Assembly (NCBI GenBank): GCA_013398295.1
Contig: VZSF01002053.1
Span: 344,382 to 408,381, forward strand
DNA: 64,000 bases
Origin: Chionis minor
Lineage: Eukaryota; Chordata; Aves; Charadriiformes; Chionididae
Direction: 5' to 3'
Positions 27,201-39,200 of this stretch are shown piece after piece. The translations under genes and the position numbers were made by a program. The notes below the pieces were generated by a model. The model did not search any database and was not told the DNA's origin. It saw only the letters and a list, made by a program, of their open reading frames with translations. Position 1 is the first letter of the stretch, and every line of letters starts with the position of its first letter.

Positions 27201-30200
27201 AGCGAACTGACAACAGACTTGTTGCTTAAAAAATATACATAGTTGTTTCTCAGCTTTACTCTGCCAGCACCTCCCCAAGCAAATCTTTGTAAAGTTTATC
27301 TGAAGCGTGTAAATTTAATACGTTTCATCTCACTTCACAAATAAGTAAGCAAAACCAAGAGGGGTTACACAAAAGTCCAGTGCAAAACAGGATCCTTCAA
27401 ATTTCAGTATTCCCTCCACCACAGAGCCAAAGTTAGTTCACCCAGTGTGGGAGATTTCTTTACATAAAAGTCTATACAGGAATTTATGTAACCCCCTTTT
27501 TATATATACAGATATATAGATCTACTTATATAACGTGTGTGTATTCATGTGTATGTATACACACACTCAGCCTACACAAATAAACACTCTAAATATATTA
27601 ATGTGAGCTACTTGCAGCATAATGACACATTTGTCTGATTAGGGTTTCAGTCCCACTTTTCTGCGGATGTGAGCAGCCATTTAATTTCCTCCTGTCATGA
27701 GGAAAATGCCCACATTACATACTTCACTATATATATATATAAAAAAAAAAAAACTAAAGAATTGTTTTGCATTAATTTATGGGGCTAGTCCCACAAAGCT
27801 ATTTTTTATTAGGCACTATTCAGCTCAGACTCACTAAACTGTTAAAACACTCCTCATCCATTATGGAAGAAAAATGAACTTTTTACAGCCTGTATTCTTG
27901 AAAATTGCAACCATGTACTGATTGTCTCTGTCAATAAGAAACTCTCTTATTTTAAGAAAGGAGCAGGGTGATGTTAGAAACTGAATTACATGAGAAACGC
28001 ATGAAAGTGTCTGTAAATACCCACCTACCCAAACAGGAGATTTTGCCAGTAGGTTGCTTTCCATCTTTAAGCAACTTAATTTTCAGAAAGAACAGCTATG
28101 CACACACCTCCAAAAACTGTGTGTACAAGTTGTTCAGCTGGGCACAAAGAACTTGTGAACCTGAGTTCCACAACCACCTCAGGACAGTTTTGCTGTGGAG
28201 CATTGCTAACACTACCCAACACAATAACTATTCAAATTCTCACTTTTTAAACAAAGAAAAATGATGAAGAATGGCCTAAGAGCAACCAAGACTGAAGGAC
28301 AGCAATTTCTTTAACTATTAAAATACTGAGGTATGCTTTACCTGCCAGTTCTCACAATCCTATAATAAAACTAAATAGTCCCTAATTCTAGTACATATAT
28401 ATGCATCTAAATGCATGATCTAGATTAATTATTATCAGCCTTGAAATGCAACGTTTCTCCCGCATTTAAAAATGCAGACACATGAAGAGACCCAAGGATG
28501 GGCAATTACTTTTGTTAAAAATGCCTGTATTCAATCCTGTATTTTCAAACATTGAAAGTAAGAAGCCATTAATGCAGTATTTTCATAAAAGCGTTTCACT
28601 CCTCAGCATTCTGGACCACAACCATGGAAGATCTTTTTCCCATAACCAATAAATAAGGAGAAGAATGACCATTTCTCTTCTACATACAAGTGGCATTTGT
28701 GTATTTAGCTAGAAATGCCTGTCTGCATTCCAAAACAAAATTAAAAAAAAAAAGCATCGGTTATTTTCAACTTACTTTTCAGCTGTTTGAAGAGCCTTCC
28801 GATAATCACCCCAAAATATTCCCACATGTGCCAACTCACCGTGTCATCTCATATGTCATCTATCCCCAACACTCGCATTAGCAGCCAGTAACGAACAAAG
28901 ACCTTTCTTATCCTGCTTTCTGGCAGCTCATATGCCAAATTCTAATTGCTCACCTGGCACAGACAAGTCACAACTGCCTATACAAAACCCAGAGAGATCC
29001 TCTGGGCGCATGTATACTTTCTTTACGGAACAGGATCTTACGAAACTAGCATTAGCAAATGCAACACACACCGAGAGCTAATTCAGTGAGATCCAGGCTT
29101 TAATACAAACAGAATTTTAGCAGCAATGTCCCACAGCTGCCCCCTTCACTTCTTTCTGGCTTTTACCAGGGATTTCACTGTACTGAAAGTCTAAAAGGCA
29201 GGAAAAATTTCCTTTGCTCCTCCTCAGCTCCCTCAATAGACCCATGAATTTCTACCACCACCATTTCTTAAATTAGTGCACAAGCACTGTCTTAGAAAGA
29301 TCCCTGTGCTTTTTTAACCAACTCTCAGCTGGTTTTGTGTCATTTCTTTAGTCAGAAGAATGTCTATCCTTGGAGACTTTCAAAACTCAGGTAGAAGAGT
29401 TAAACCAATCTAAGACAGCCCTACTTTGAGCAATCAGACTAGGACCTCTGAACCAAAATTATTCTACAATGCTCTGAGCTGAAGTGCAGCAAAGAAGTTA
29501 TTCACGTAGAAAAAGAAATAATAGTTTTAACTGGAATAAAAAATATATAGGTACCTACATGTAAGCGTTTAGGTAAGCACTTGTAACTGGCTCACACAGT
29601 GCATTTTAGAGATTCAAGAAGCCCGTTCTGTGGAACTATTCCTCTTTCTGTCCTTTGACAGCACTGGAGTTTCTGCTTCAAAACTGATTATTATCAATTT
29701 CCTTTGGTTGCAGGTGAAACACATGGCTATCAAAAGATAAGGCCAAATAATTTGCAGGAAGGAAAGAGTATCTGCACCTTGAGTGTGAATGTGAGTGAAC
29801 ATGCCTCTATATATAGAGTTTTATAGGTTGGAGGCTTGTGGAGGGGTGTTCCTCATTTCTTTCCCTTGTTTTTTTACAATGTGGTTAAACTACGAAGCAG
29901 CCTGTTGACCTATCCCAAGGCCACAGGTCAAACTGTTTGGCAGGGGAGCATAATTTGCCATCGTTGCGCATATGGCCACTCATTAAGGTCACTTTTGAAA
30001 GGTGCCCTTCGGTCCTTCACTGCAGTTGCCAGGCTGGTCTGGGCTCCTGCAAGGGCTGGCCCTTGCGTGATCACCCCGTGAGGCTGCAACACCCCCCCAC
30101 ATCCCCTCCAAGAGCACACCCCACGTTCAGATGTGAACACCACGCACGTTGCTCCAGTCTCCATGCGTTTTCTCATGTTGTTCACGAAGCTCTGCTGCCC

Positions 30201-33200
30201 TTGCAGTCACCATGGCCAGTGGCAGGAGCTCTGTGCCTGTTAACACCCCACAAATGAACAAGTTGGGGGCAGACTCCTCTCACATCCTTGCCAAACCTCT
30301 ACAAAATAAAGCTTAAGGCCAGAAGAGGCATCTACATTACGACATATATAGAGCTGGCCTGAGGAAGGAAGCTAACAAAAAGATTTAAGGTGCAAAACTT
30401 AAGCCCTAGAGGAAAGGCAGCAAAAGAAATTTCATCAAAATGAAACTTTCTTGAATAAATAAACCTTAAGTTACCTACCAGAGGTACCCAGTATGTGTAA
30501 AGTGCACCAAGCCTCATTTCAACGACAAATTGAGAGCAGGCCAGAAGCAAGAAATAAAGGTTGAAGAAGTATTTGAACTGGTTAAACAACACCTAAAAGA
30601 AAAAAAAGAGGAGGTAGGAGATTAATGGAGGTCAGAAGTTATGCGTATTGAAATAACCACCAGAAACATTTTTGCATGCTCCTCTGGTGTCCAAATGCTA
30701 ACTTAGGGTAGTCTTAAAGTAGTCCCGGACGCTCAGGACAGATCCCTGTCCAGGCTGCTGCTGTCCTAAGGTAGCCATTGCAGGATGCCCACCAAACACA
30801 GCCCAAACATTAATTATTTCCTCCAGCTCCAGGTTCTGCACCCGTCTTACTGTAAAACCATTGAAATTGGGGAAAGCATTGGGGCGGGATGATGAAAAGC
30901 GACTTTCTTCACACTTACCCCAGGGAGAAACGTAAAGAAGTTGTATTTCTGATTGTTGATCACATTGCGAGGGTATCTCTGGTCTCTCTTCTCCGGATGG
31001 CCAAGCCAAACCGTACGAGGCCTTGGGTCTCTCCTCCCACAGCATCTTAAGCACTCACAACACCTATAGAAGGAACATTAATTAATAAATTAGTTAATTT
31101 TTTTAACACATTTCTATGACTCACACACCCCCCAGACCCTCTCCACCAGCCAGGCAGACCAGCTGAGCTTGACTTCTTCATCTGTCACTCACGACCTCTC
31201 ATCTGTCAATTATCCACTGTATTATGAGCATCTTAAAAGCCAGAGCTTGACTTTCTACCAAACACAGACACTCCACCTGCTGCAGCCACTGCAGACCTGC
31301 CTTGCAGTCCACCGGGCTACGAGCAAACACCTCGTACGGCGTTGGAGCTCCAACTAAAATGTCACGTTCAAAGCCGGGCAGACCTGCAGCAGTGACAGAA
31401 ATGTGCCTACAGCAGCTGGGACTGGGCAGGCTCCTCGCTTTGCTGCCAAGAAAACGATGCGTGGAGAAGCGTGGACCAAGCTCATCACTACAGAGTCTGT
31501 GCCAGCTGCTGGGAGAGCTTCAGGAAGCAAGGAGAGGTGGGATGCAGGCAGAAAGGTGCCCTTGCACTGATCCCGGATTGCAGGATTTAAGCCAGAAAGC
31601 TCCCATGAAAAAAAATAGTAACAGGTACTTTCTCTTATTTCTTCTGTTTCCTTGTTTGTGTATGGAAACTCCCTCAGAAGGGGGTTTTTCCATTTACAAA
31701 CTGACTTAAACACGAATGCATGTAAAGTGGTCTTGGGGTCCTGAAGAAGAGATGGAGACAGAGGTTCTCCTCCCTCCCTGCAACCCAGCTTCATAGAAAT
31801 GTATACCTTTTTAACAGAAGGGTTTAATATCTGCATATTTGAATTTTTTTGCACTTTAAAACAGTCTTGCCAAGGAATAATCTGTAATCCTCTAAAAATA
31901 AAACCTTAAGAGGAATCTGAAAATAGCTACTAAATGATTACTGATTTCATTTTTACACAGTTTACAGTCATTAGCTCTGTTTACATTAATGGCAAATTTT
32001 ATGTTAACGACTAATGAATAATATACATTCTGATTGACTGAGAACGTGCGCTGTGTACCCAGCTACGCAGTCTCAGCCAGTCACTTTAGCTGTAGCAATC
32101 CGTATTTTCAGCTCCTCAGCACCCGCAGAGGCTGCGAGTTTGGGCAGCCCAGACCAATGCCTGGACCCAGCACCAGACCCGAGCTGCCAGAGAAACGGCT
32201 GCGGGGATTTAAGTTCATCCTATTTTCAATCTGATTAGTCCAATACAACCTCTGATATAATTTTTTCCTGTATTTTTGTCTACTGTGTCAGCAGTATCAG
32301 TTCTTCTTGCATTAAATATTGCCATGTTTCAACTATCTGGCACTACAATTATTTCTTATATCTTGTAATGCCAGTTTTCCAAAAATTGTCCAAAATAAGT
32401 AAAATATGAACACGTTGGCATGATGATTTTTTAGTTTTTCAGCTCAGGCTTACATTAAAGCCAATTATTTAACATCATTTCTGGCCTTTGATAGAAGTTA
32501 CATGGGAATTGAGGAAAGCCACATCAACTTTGCTAAAACTGATACAGTTCCTAAAGGATTCCTCTCCGGGGGAGATGTTTGAAGTTCGGGGTAGGAGACG
32601 TGAGCTCCACTTGCTCTCTGAGAACTTGGTAGAACCATCTCACCTCACCTGGCCAGGATCCCAGTTGCTGACGGGGAGCTCTGGACTCACCAGAGGCAAT
32701 AAAGAAATCTCAGCCATGGCACACGGTGCCCACATTTGAATTTCAGGTTGAAGTCTCCTCCAGCACACAGCGGGGTGTCCTACATAACAAAACCATATCC
32801 CCTCTTTTGGAAACCACTGCGTCGCCTACAAAATTCAGGCCAGATGTTGCTTTTCTCAACTAAAAGACCCCGGGATGAGGCGAGAGGAAACACTTATTCT
32901 CTAGAAAAACACGGAGGATTAACATGCAATTCGTTAAGCAACGGTAACAGCAGAGAATCGCGACTTTCCTCCATTGCCTCGAGGCGTCTGACAGGACCTT
33001 CGCCCTGGCCGTGTTAGGGGTTGAGAAACCCACAACAATTTATTGTCATTTAGACCATTATTCTATCACCCAAAGACCCCTCCCCACCCAGGACGGGGAA
33101 TCGGGAAGAAAACAAGGAAACCCTGGGGTTGAAAGACAAATGATTTAATAGGGTAGGACTAGATAACTAACAGTACCAATGCTAAAGAACTAATATTGAT

Positions 33201-36200
33201 CCCAATACCCATATATACTATACAAGCTTTATACTCAGCCAACTATACCAGTAGGAAGCTGTGTGCTCCCAGCAGGGGACAGTAAATGCTGGACACTGCA
33301 AGCACTATGGCTTCGGGAGGAAGGGAAGTACTCAGGGCTCTGGCACCAGGGCAAGAAGTCTTCTGGATCACTGCCATCAAGAGAGAGAGATCTTCACAGC
33401 AAACTTGCTAATTTATATTGAATGTGCTGTTCATGGTATGAAATAACCCTGTTGGCAGCTTGGGGCAAGTGCCCGGGTCTCGCTACTCCTCATCCCTGCA
33501 TGTGGCCAACTCAAAAACACTGAGACCTTGAAACCCACACACTGTAGCTGGCTACGAAGGAAATATTTTCACAAATTCAGACACTAGAGTCTTCTAAAAG
33601 TACATTTTTCCCAAGCATTGAGATATTAGTCCTGTGTCACTCAAACCAGGACACGTGATCAGCCAAAATGGGAGTGAAACCTCGCACGGCTCCACATAAC
33701 GAATCCTTGATCGAAGCGGTGAATCAGAGAGCATTGGTTACCTCATGGGAGATGCAAGGACTTATCAGCCACCCCTCTCGTACCTCGAAATAGCCTCCCT
33801 GTTCAAAATTGCAGCATTGTACCCTCCCAACCCCCAAAAGGGTCATTTTTCTCTTGTCACTGCTTCTTACTGACAGCCAATCTCTTCTCAATCCCCCTTG
33901 TTCCTTTAAAAACAGCCCTATTGAATTTCACAGACATTTGGGAAAGCCAGTATCAGCCAGATCAATAACCAAAAGCTTCAGAGCTCTTAGAAACATCCTT
34001 CCAGAAGCCACTGCTAAGATCTGCTCTTGAATCACAGCATTTGGCTGCAAAAGTTCCGTTAAATACACACCTAACCAAAATAACTAACTATTTAAGGAAT
34101 TACACAAAGCATCCAGCCCCTGAAGGGAGTGCCTTGCCAGAAGATGCATGCAGCACCATCAACAGAGTTTACAACTTGCCATGCAGAAGGTGGTTTTCCA
34201 CAAAGATACCATGTTTTATGCCCTGCTGGATGCGAATAAACAGAAAGAAGCATTATCAGTTAAGTCAGTTCTTTCAGTACATAAGAGGGTGGAAAAAACC
34301 AAAATCAACTGTGCTCCCAGAATTAAAGAAAAGGTGTCACCATGGGATTCAGTGCTCCATGAGCAGGCATCAGCATTAACTTCACAATGCTGACTCGCAG
34401 GGTGATTTCTCACAAGCCTTTAAAACTAGACAAAAGGATTTTTGCATAATCAAATTACTTTGACATTATTAGATTTCATGAAGAGTAGCAGACGAGCCCT
34501 GAAAAGGTGGATTTTCCCTAGTCTGTGCTCAAGAACAACCAAAGCTGTAAGCACCCAGGTGCCACCCAAACACAGGAAAGGAGGTTTTCTCACTCAAAGT
34601 GACTTTCAGATCGAAATGCTGACAAAATAGCAGAGCACTGCACAGCACCCACGCATTGGGAGAGAAGGAACATGAAATCACAAATTTTGGGTGGTGCCAA
34701 ACAGTGTGTTACCAGCTCCATGCAAGTCAAACCCTCCGTTCCAACACCAGAGCACTTGTAAGGTCCCCCAGTTTCCGTAACAATCCCACTGCTTTCACCA
34801 ACACGCATTTATCACTGACCATGCAGAGGTCAGCTTTATCAAAGCCTGTGTCGTTGTCAACTCTGACTTGTAAACTGTTCATCTGCTGAAGAGAAAATTA
34901 GGAGAATGCAGGAAAAACCCGATAAAGCTCCAAATAAGAGGCTTTGCCCAAGGGAGCAAACTTGGTGTCCACACATCCTGTTTCATCACAACCTGCTCCC
35001 CAGTTACAGAGTCAGTCGGTCCTGATGTAACGCGACATCTGAAACCAGTTACCTTTGTTTATTTTTTAGGCTGGGCCTCTTCCAGGGATTGTACTCAACA
35101 GCAAAAATACCTACACACCTATATCATAATATTTACAATAGGATAAGGCTGAAAGGGGTACTACCTACCCTTATTAGTTTAATAAATTTTTCACTTGTGC
35201 TGTTTTGTTTTGGGTTGTTTTTTTTTTCTTTTTTTTAAACAAAGTAAAATTAACCAATATGCTCCAAAGAACTTTCCAAATACCTGGGCAGATCTTCAAA
35301 CCAATACCTAAGTCTCCTAAGCAGACTTACAGACATTTCAATAAGTTGAATGACTTATCAGCATTTTTTCATTAGTGTATAAGAAAATGGTAAATGAATT
35401 CTACAAACTAAGCAGAACGTTTTACCTTAAGAAGAGCGTGCTCTGCCCAGCTGTTTCCATACAATTATATTGCTTTTAGTCTTTTCCAAATTACTAGGAA
35501 TTCACTACTCTGCTAAAACCCAGAACTAAGAACCTGCTTACACTTGTGCTTTTCTAAATGGGATGGCAGCGCCCGATACTGACAGCACCTGCAAAGGCAG
35601 GGAAGTAGAAAGTAATTGCACAGATGTGAAATTACCCAAAATTTAGCACGCATTCTGTAATTAAAGCCACGACCTCTCGTAGCTTTCCCACCACAAAGAT
35701 ACCTGTTGCTGCAAGAATCTGAATTTACAAATGGTGTGTTACTATCAGGTTTGCGAATCACTCTAAAAATAATGCAGCTCCAAGTATAAGCAAGAAAGGG
35801 CATGGGAGAATCTGCTGTGTAAAAATAACAGTTTTGTGAAATTCCTGCTTGGCTGGAGTCACAGTTTTCACAACCTCCTGAATTACAGAGAAAGCAAACT
35901 GAAAACCTAATTAGACAAACAAAAGAAAAACTTCCTGCCTAGCAAGTTTTTGAAAGCAATTATCAGTAGTATCAATGCTCAAGTAAAGAATATCCAGCAT
36001 TTCTACTAAGAAGTCTCCTACGTAGCCTTTTACCATGAGGTTTCTATGCCACGTAAAGGAATTCACTTTAAAAAAAAAAATCCAACCAATGAACACAATA
36101 CTACAACCAGCAATAACAGAGTTGCACATTGCGACACTAACTGGGGAGGTTTATCAGCGCTCAGGAATCCCATTACGTCACGGTCTCAAAGCCTCCTCCA

Positions 36201-39200
36201 GAGCCTGTAGCACTCAGCGAGGAACTGGTGCACCGGTGGCTGAAAATCCCGAAAATCAGCAGATGCTGATTTTTATCCCATATACATTCAAAGATCCCCC
36301 AAGAGTTTTTGTTACAAAGGCACCTCGTCAACCCCAGTGCTGGCATTTAACTCTTACCTGTTCCGTGACCTGGTTCTTCCCTCCCGTCCCTCACGCCACC
36401 CAGCACACTGCCTCTGCTTTGAGGGGTGACCACAGAGCAGGAGCCCACAGTCCAAACCCCAGGCTAGTGGGAACGTTAAGCATCGATGATTATCTCTGCA
36501 CACTAATTGCGCAAGCGCCAGCTGACGGCTTGTTGAAGTAAGTTAGAAAACGAGCTTTTGGTAAGAACACAGACATTTCTCAAGCACAGAACTACGTACT
36601 CATTCTTATAGGCAGATGTTTATCAACCCGCCCCAAAGATTCAATTGTCATCATTTTCATTTATTTTTTAAAAAATTCAAACATGTCTTAAACTGCATTA
36701 AGGAAGACTTTATCACTAAGCTTGTTAGTTCTGCTTTAAAATCCTCTGTATGACATCTGTGATCCTTACAAAGCACTTCATGCAACCAGGAGCGGCTGCA
36801 GTGGCAGATCATGTTTTAACAGACTAACGGCCAGTTTCATTCACCTACCGGGGTGACGCGCAGACAGGACGGTTTCACTACCTGAACCCTTTTTGCCCTA
36901 CACATGCCAACGTTGCAATGTGAGTAAGCATGGGGTCTCCACAGGCGCCTTTTTTACTGCACCAGGTTGTGCTGGCACAACCCACGGCGTGACACCAGTG
37001 AGAGCCCAGCACCGGCTGGCACTGCATGGCGGCTGTGCACTCACAGGAGCCAAAGCTCAAGCCCCCAAAGCCACCGCGGCCTCGTACTGCGGGCAGAGAC
37101 AGCCACACTTAGGCTGCAAAGTCCTGGGCTGTGCCACAAGATACACCCGACTTGGGATGCCCACGCGCTGGGATGACAAAACACTGAGAGCAAGCAGGAA
37201 AGAAGACGCAGAAAGATGGGCGGTGAAGCCAACAAGGAACATTTCAGACGATCTCTTTTTCCCTTTCTTCTCCTCTGGAAGCTGAATAATCTTAACCCTG
37301 AAAAAAACCATTCTGACAAATCCATTCAGTTGGGCACCAGAAACCAAGTACTCTGAGCACACACAGACAAGTCCACAGATGTGTTTTCAGATTGTCCTGG
37401 TGCTCGTTAAATAAGAAGTCCTTTTGACTGGGGCTATCAGCTTTTTCCAGTTTACTTACCTATTCCTCCCTGGAAAAATTTTACAGTTATTGCACACTTC
37501 TGTGATCTACTGTTTCTTTGGATACCATCCTTATTTTCAGGTATCATGCTTAAAGACCTGGATGATGAGGGAAAGGGCTGCTCAGGCCATTACATTACTC
37601 CAAAGTTTTCTGCTCAGGGCAAGGTCAGTGTCACTGGAAGAAGTTGGCCATTTCTGGCAGGAGAGAACTATTGGCATTATTAGGAACAATAAAATAAGTT
37701 TCATCAGGAAATCAGAAGACTACGTCCTTGAAGGGGAAAGAAAGATCGTCTAGAAAAACAGCTGAAAGTTTACATTGCCTCTTAGAGATAAAATTAGCAT
37801 GCACTTTCCAGGAATGAGAATCACAAAGTTACAGAAGTGTGAGCAGTCTTCTCCATTTTGCAACTGAAGCACTGAAGAACAGTATTGCAATAGCTTCTTA
37901 ATTATAGTAAACTAGCAAGTCACTGTATATGACAAACTTCTTAAAATTCTTCTCTTACAGAGAGATGAAAAATATATGAAGACAGCTTATATGGGGGAGC
38001 TTATACAGCATCGTGTTATTCAGGTTTTAAATAATAACCTGACAAAAACAGTAACAAAAAAGAAGTTCACAAATCCCCAAATAAAATCACAACCACTCAA
38101 AAGCATCATTTTAAATGTGAACCGCATCCAAAACTTTGAGTCCTTTAGATGATGTGGCCCTTAATCCACACAGGGACCTACATGAACAGGGCTGTGGTAA
38201 AGAACAAAAAGTTCTACTGTGTACTTGACTTGGAAGGATATTTGTTTACAAAAACACACTCTTAGTGATGATGTAAGAAGCAGTAATATGACAGACTGAC
38301 TGTCATGTCAGATGCCAGATGAACAGCCATTACCAAGAAGCAGTTTTTATTTATAAACGCAGCTCGTTTGATGGAGAAGTATTTGAGAGTGCAAATGAAG
38401 ATTGCTTTCACCAGCATTTTTCATGTAAAACAAACCTAACAGAAAAGAAGCGTCACATTTGTCTAATGCTGGGGTAGTATTTGTCAAATTAGCGCTGAAG
38501 TTAATCAACATATTTAACCACTTCCCCAGCAAGCACATTTCTCAGATGATGTTTCTGTGCTTCTCACTGGCTGCGCTGCCAAGTCCTTGGCACCTTTAAT
38601 ATACAAACCAACCTCCCACTGTTCATTTTTTTAAAAGCATATCAAGAATTTTCCATCGATAAACACCAAAAAAATGCCAGAGCCATGCACAACCACCCAG
38701 CCTTTTTATGCACAGCATCCAAACACTCCCCTGTTTCCGACGGTGTGATGGCAGAGCTGGGGTGGCTGGGGAGGGGGCTAGAAGCACTGCCATGCCTGCA
38801 GCCCACCCCTGCCCACCCGCCCAGGGCCACCGTGCAAACCAGCCTGGCTCTGCACGCGCTGAGGTGCACCCACACGCAGGCAGACACTGCGCAGGAGCTG
38901 CCGTCTCTCTCTGTTGACTTAGAAATGGAATTTGCCTTTTTAAATAGAGCCAAAGAGTACACACACACACACAATGGAACGGCTGCATGTTACTGTAACG
39001 CTCCTCCTTCCCCATCTCGTTCCCCATTCTTTCCCCCACATTCCTGGATCAAGGCCTTTCTACATTGCACAGGCAGCAGGAGCACAGCAGCTTTCTGCTT
39101 CCAAAAAAATGCTTTGCAGGATTGTGGACTAAGACCATAAGCTATTTAGGGAAAAACTTGTGTCATGCACCGAACAGAGCATCTGGGGTGCTTCAGGAAC

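Larger units (their letters stand above)
27009..30478 (-). other. ATP9A intron 3
   Basis: 3.5 kb with two TA-rich simple repeats (27498-27568 and 27728-27753). No gene was recognised. Confidence 0.8.
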
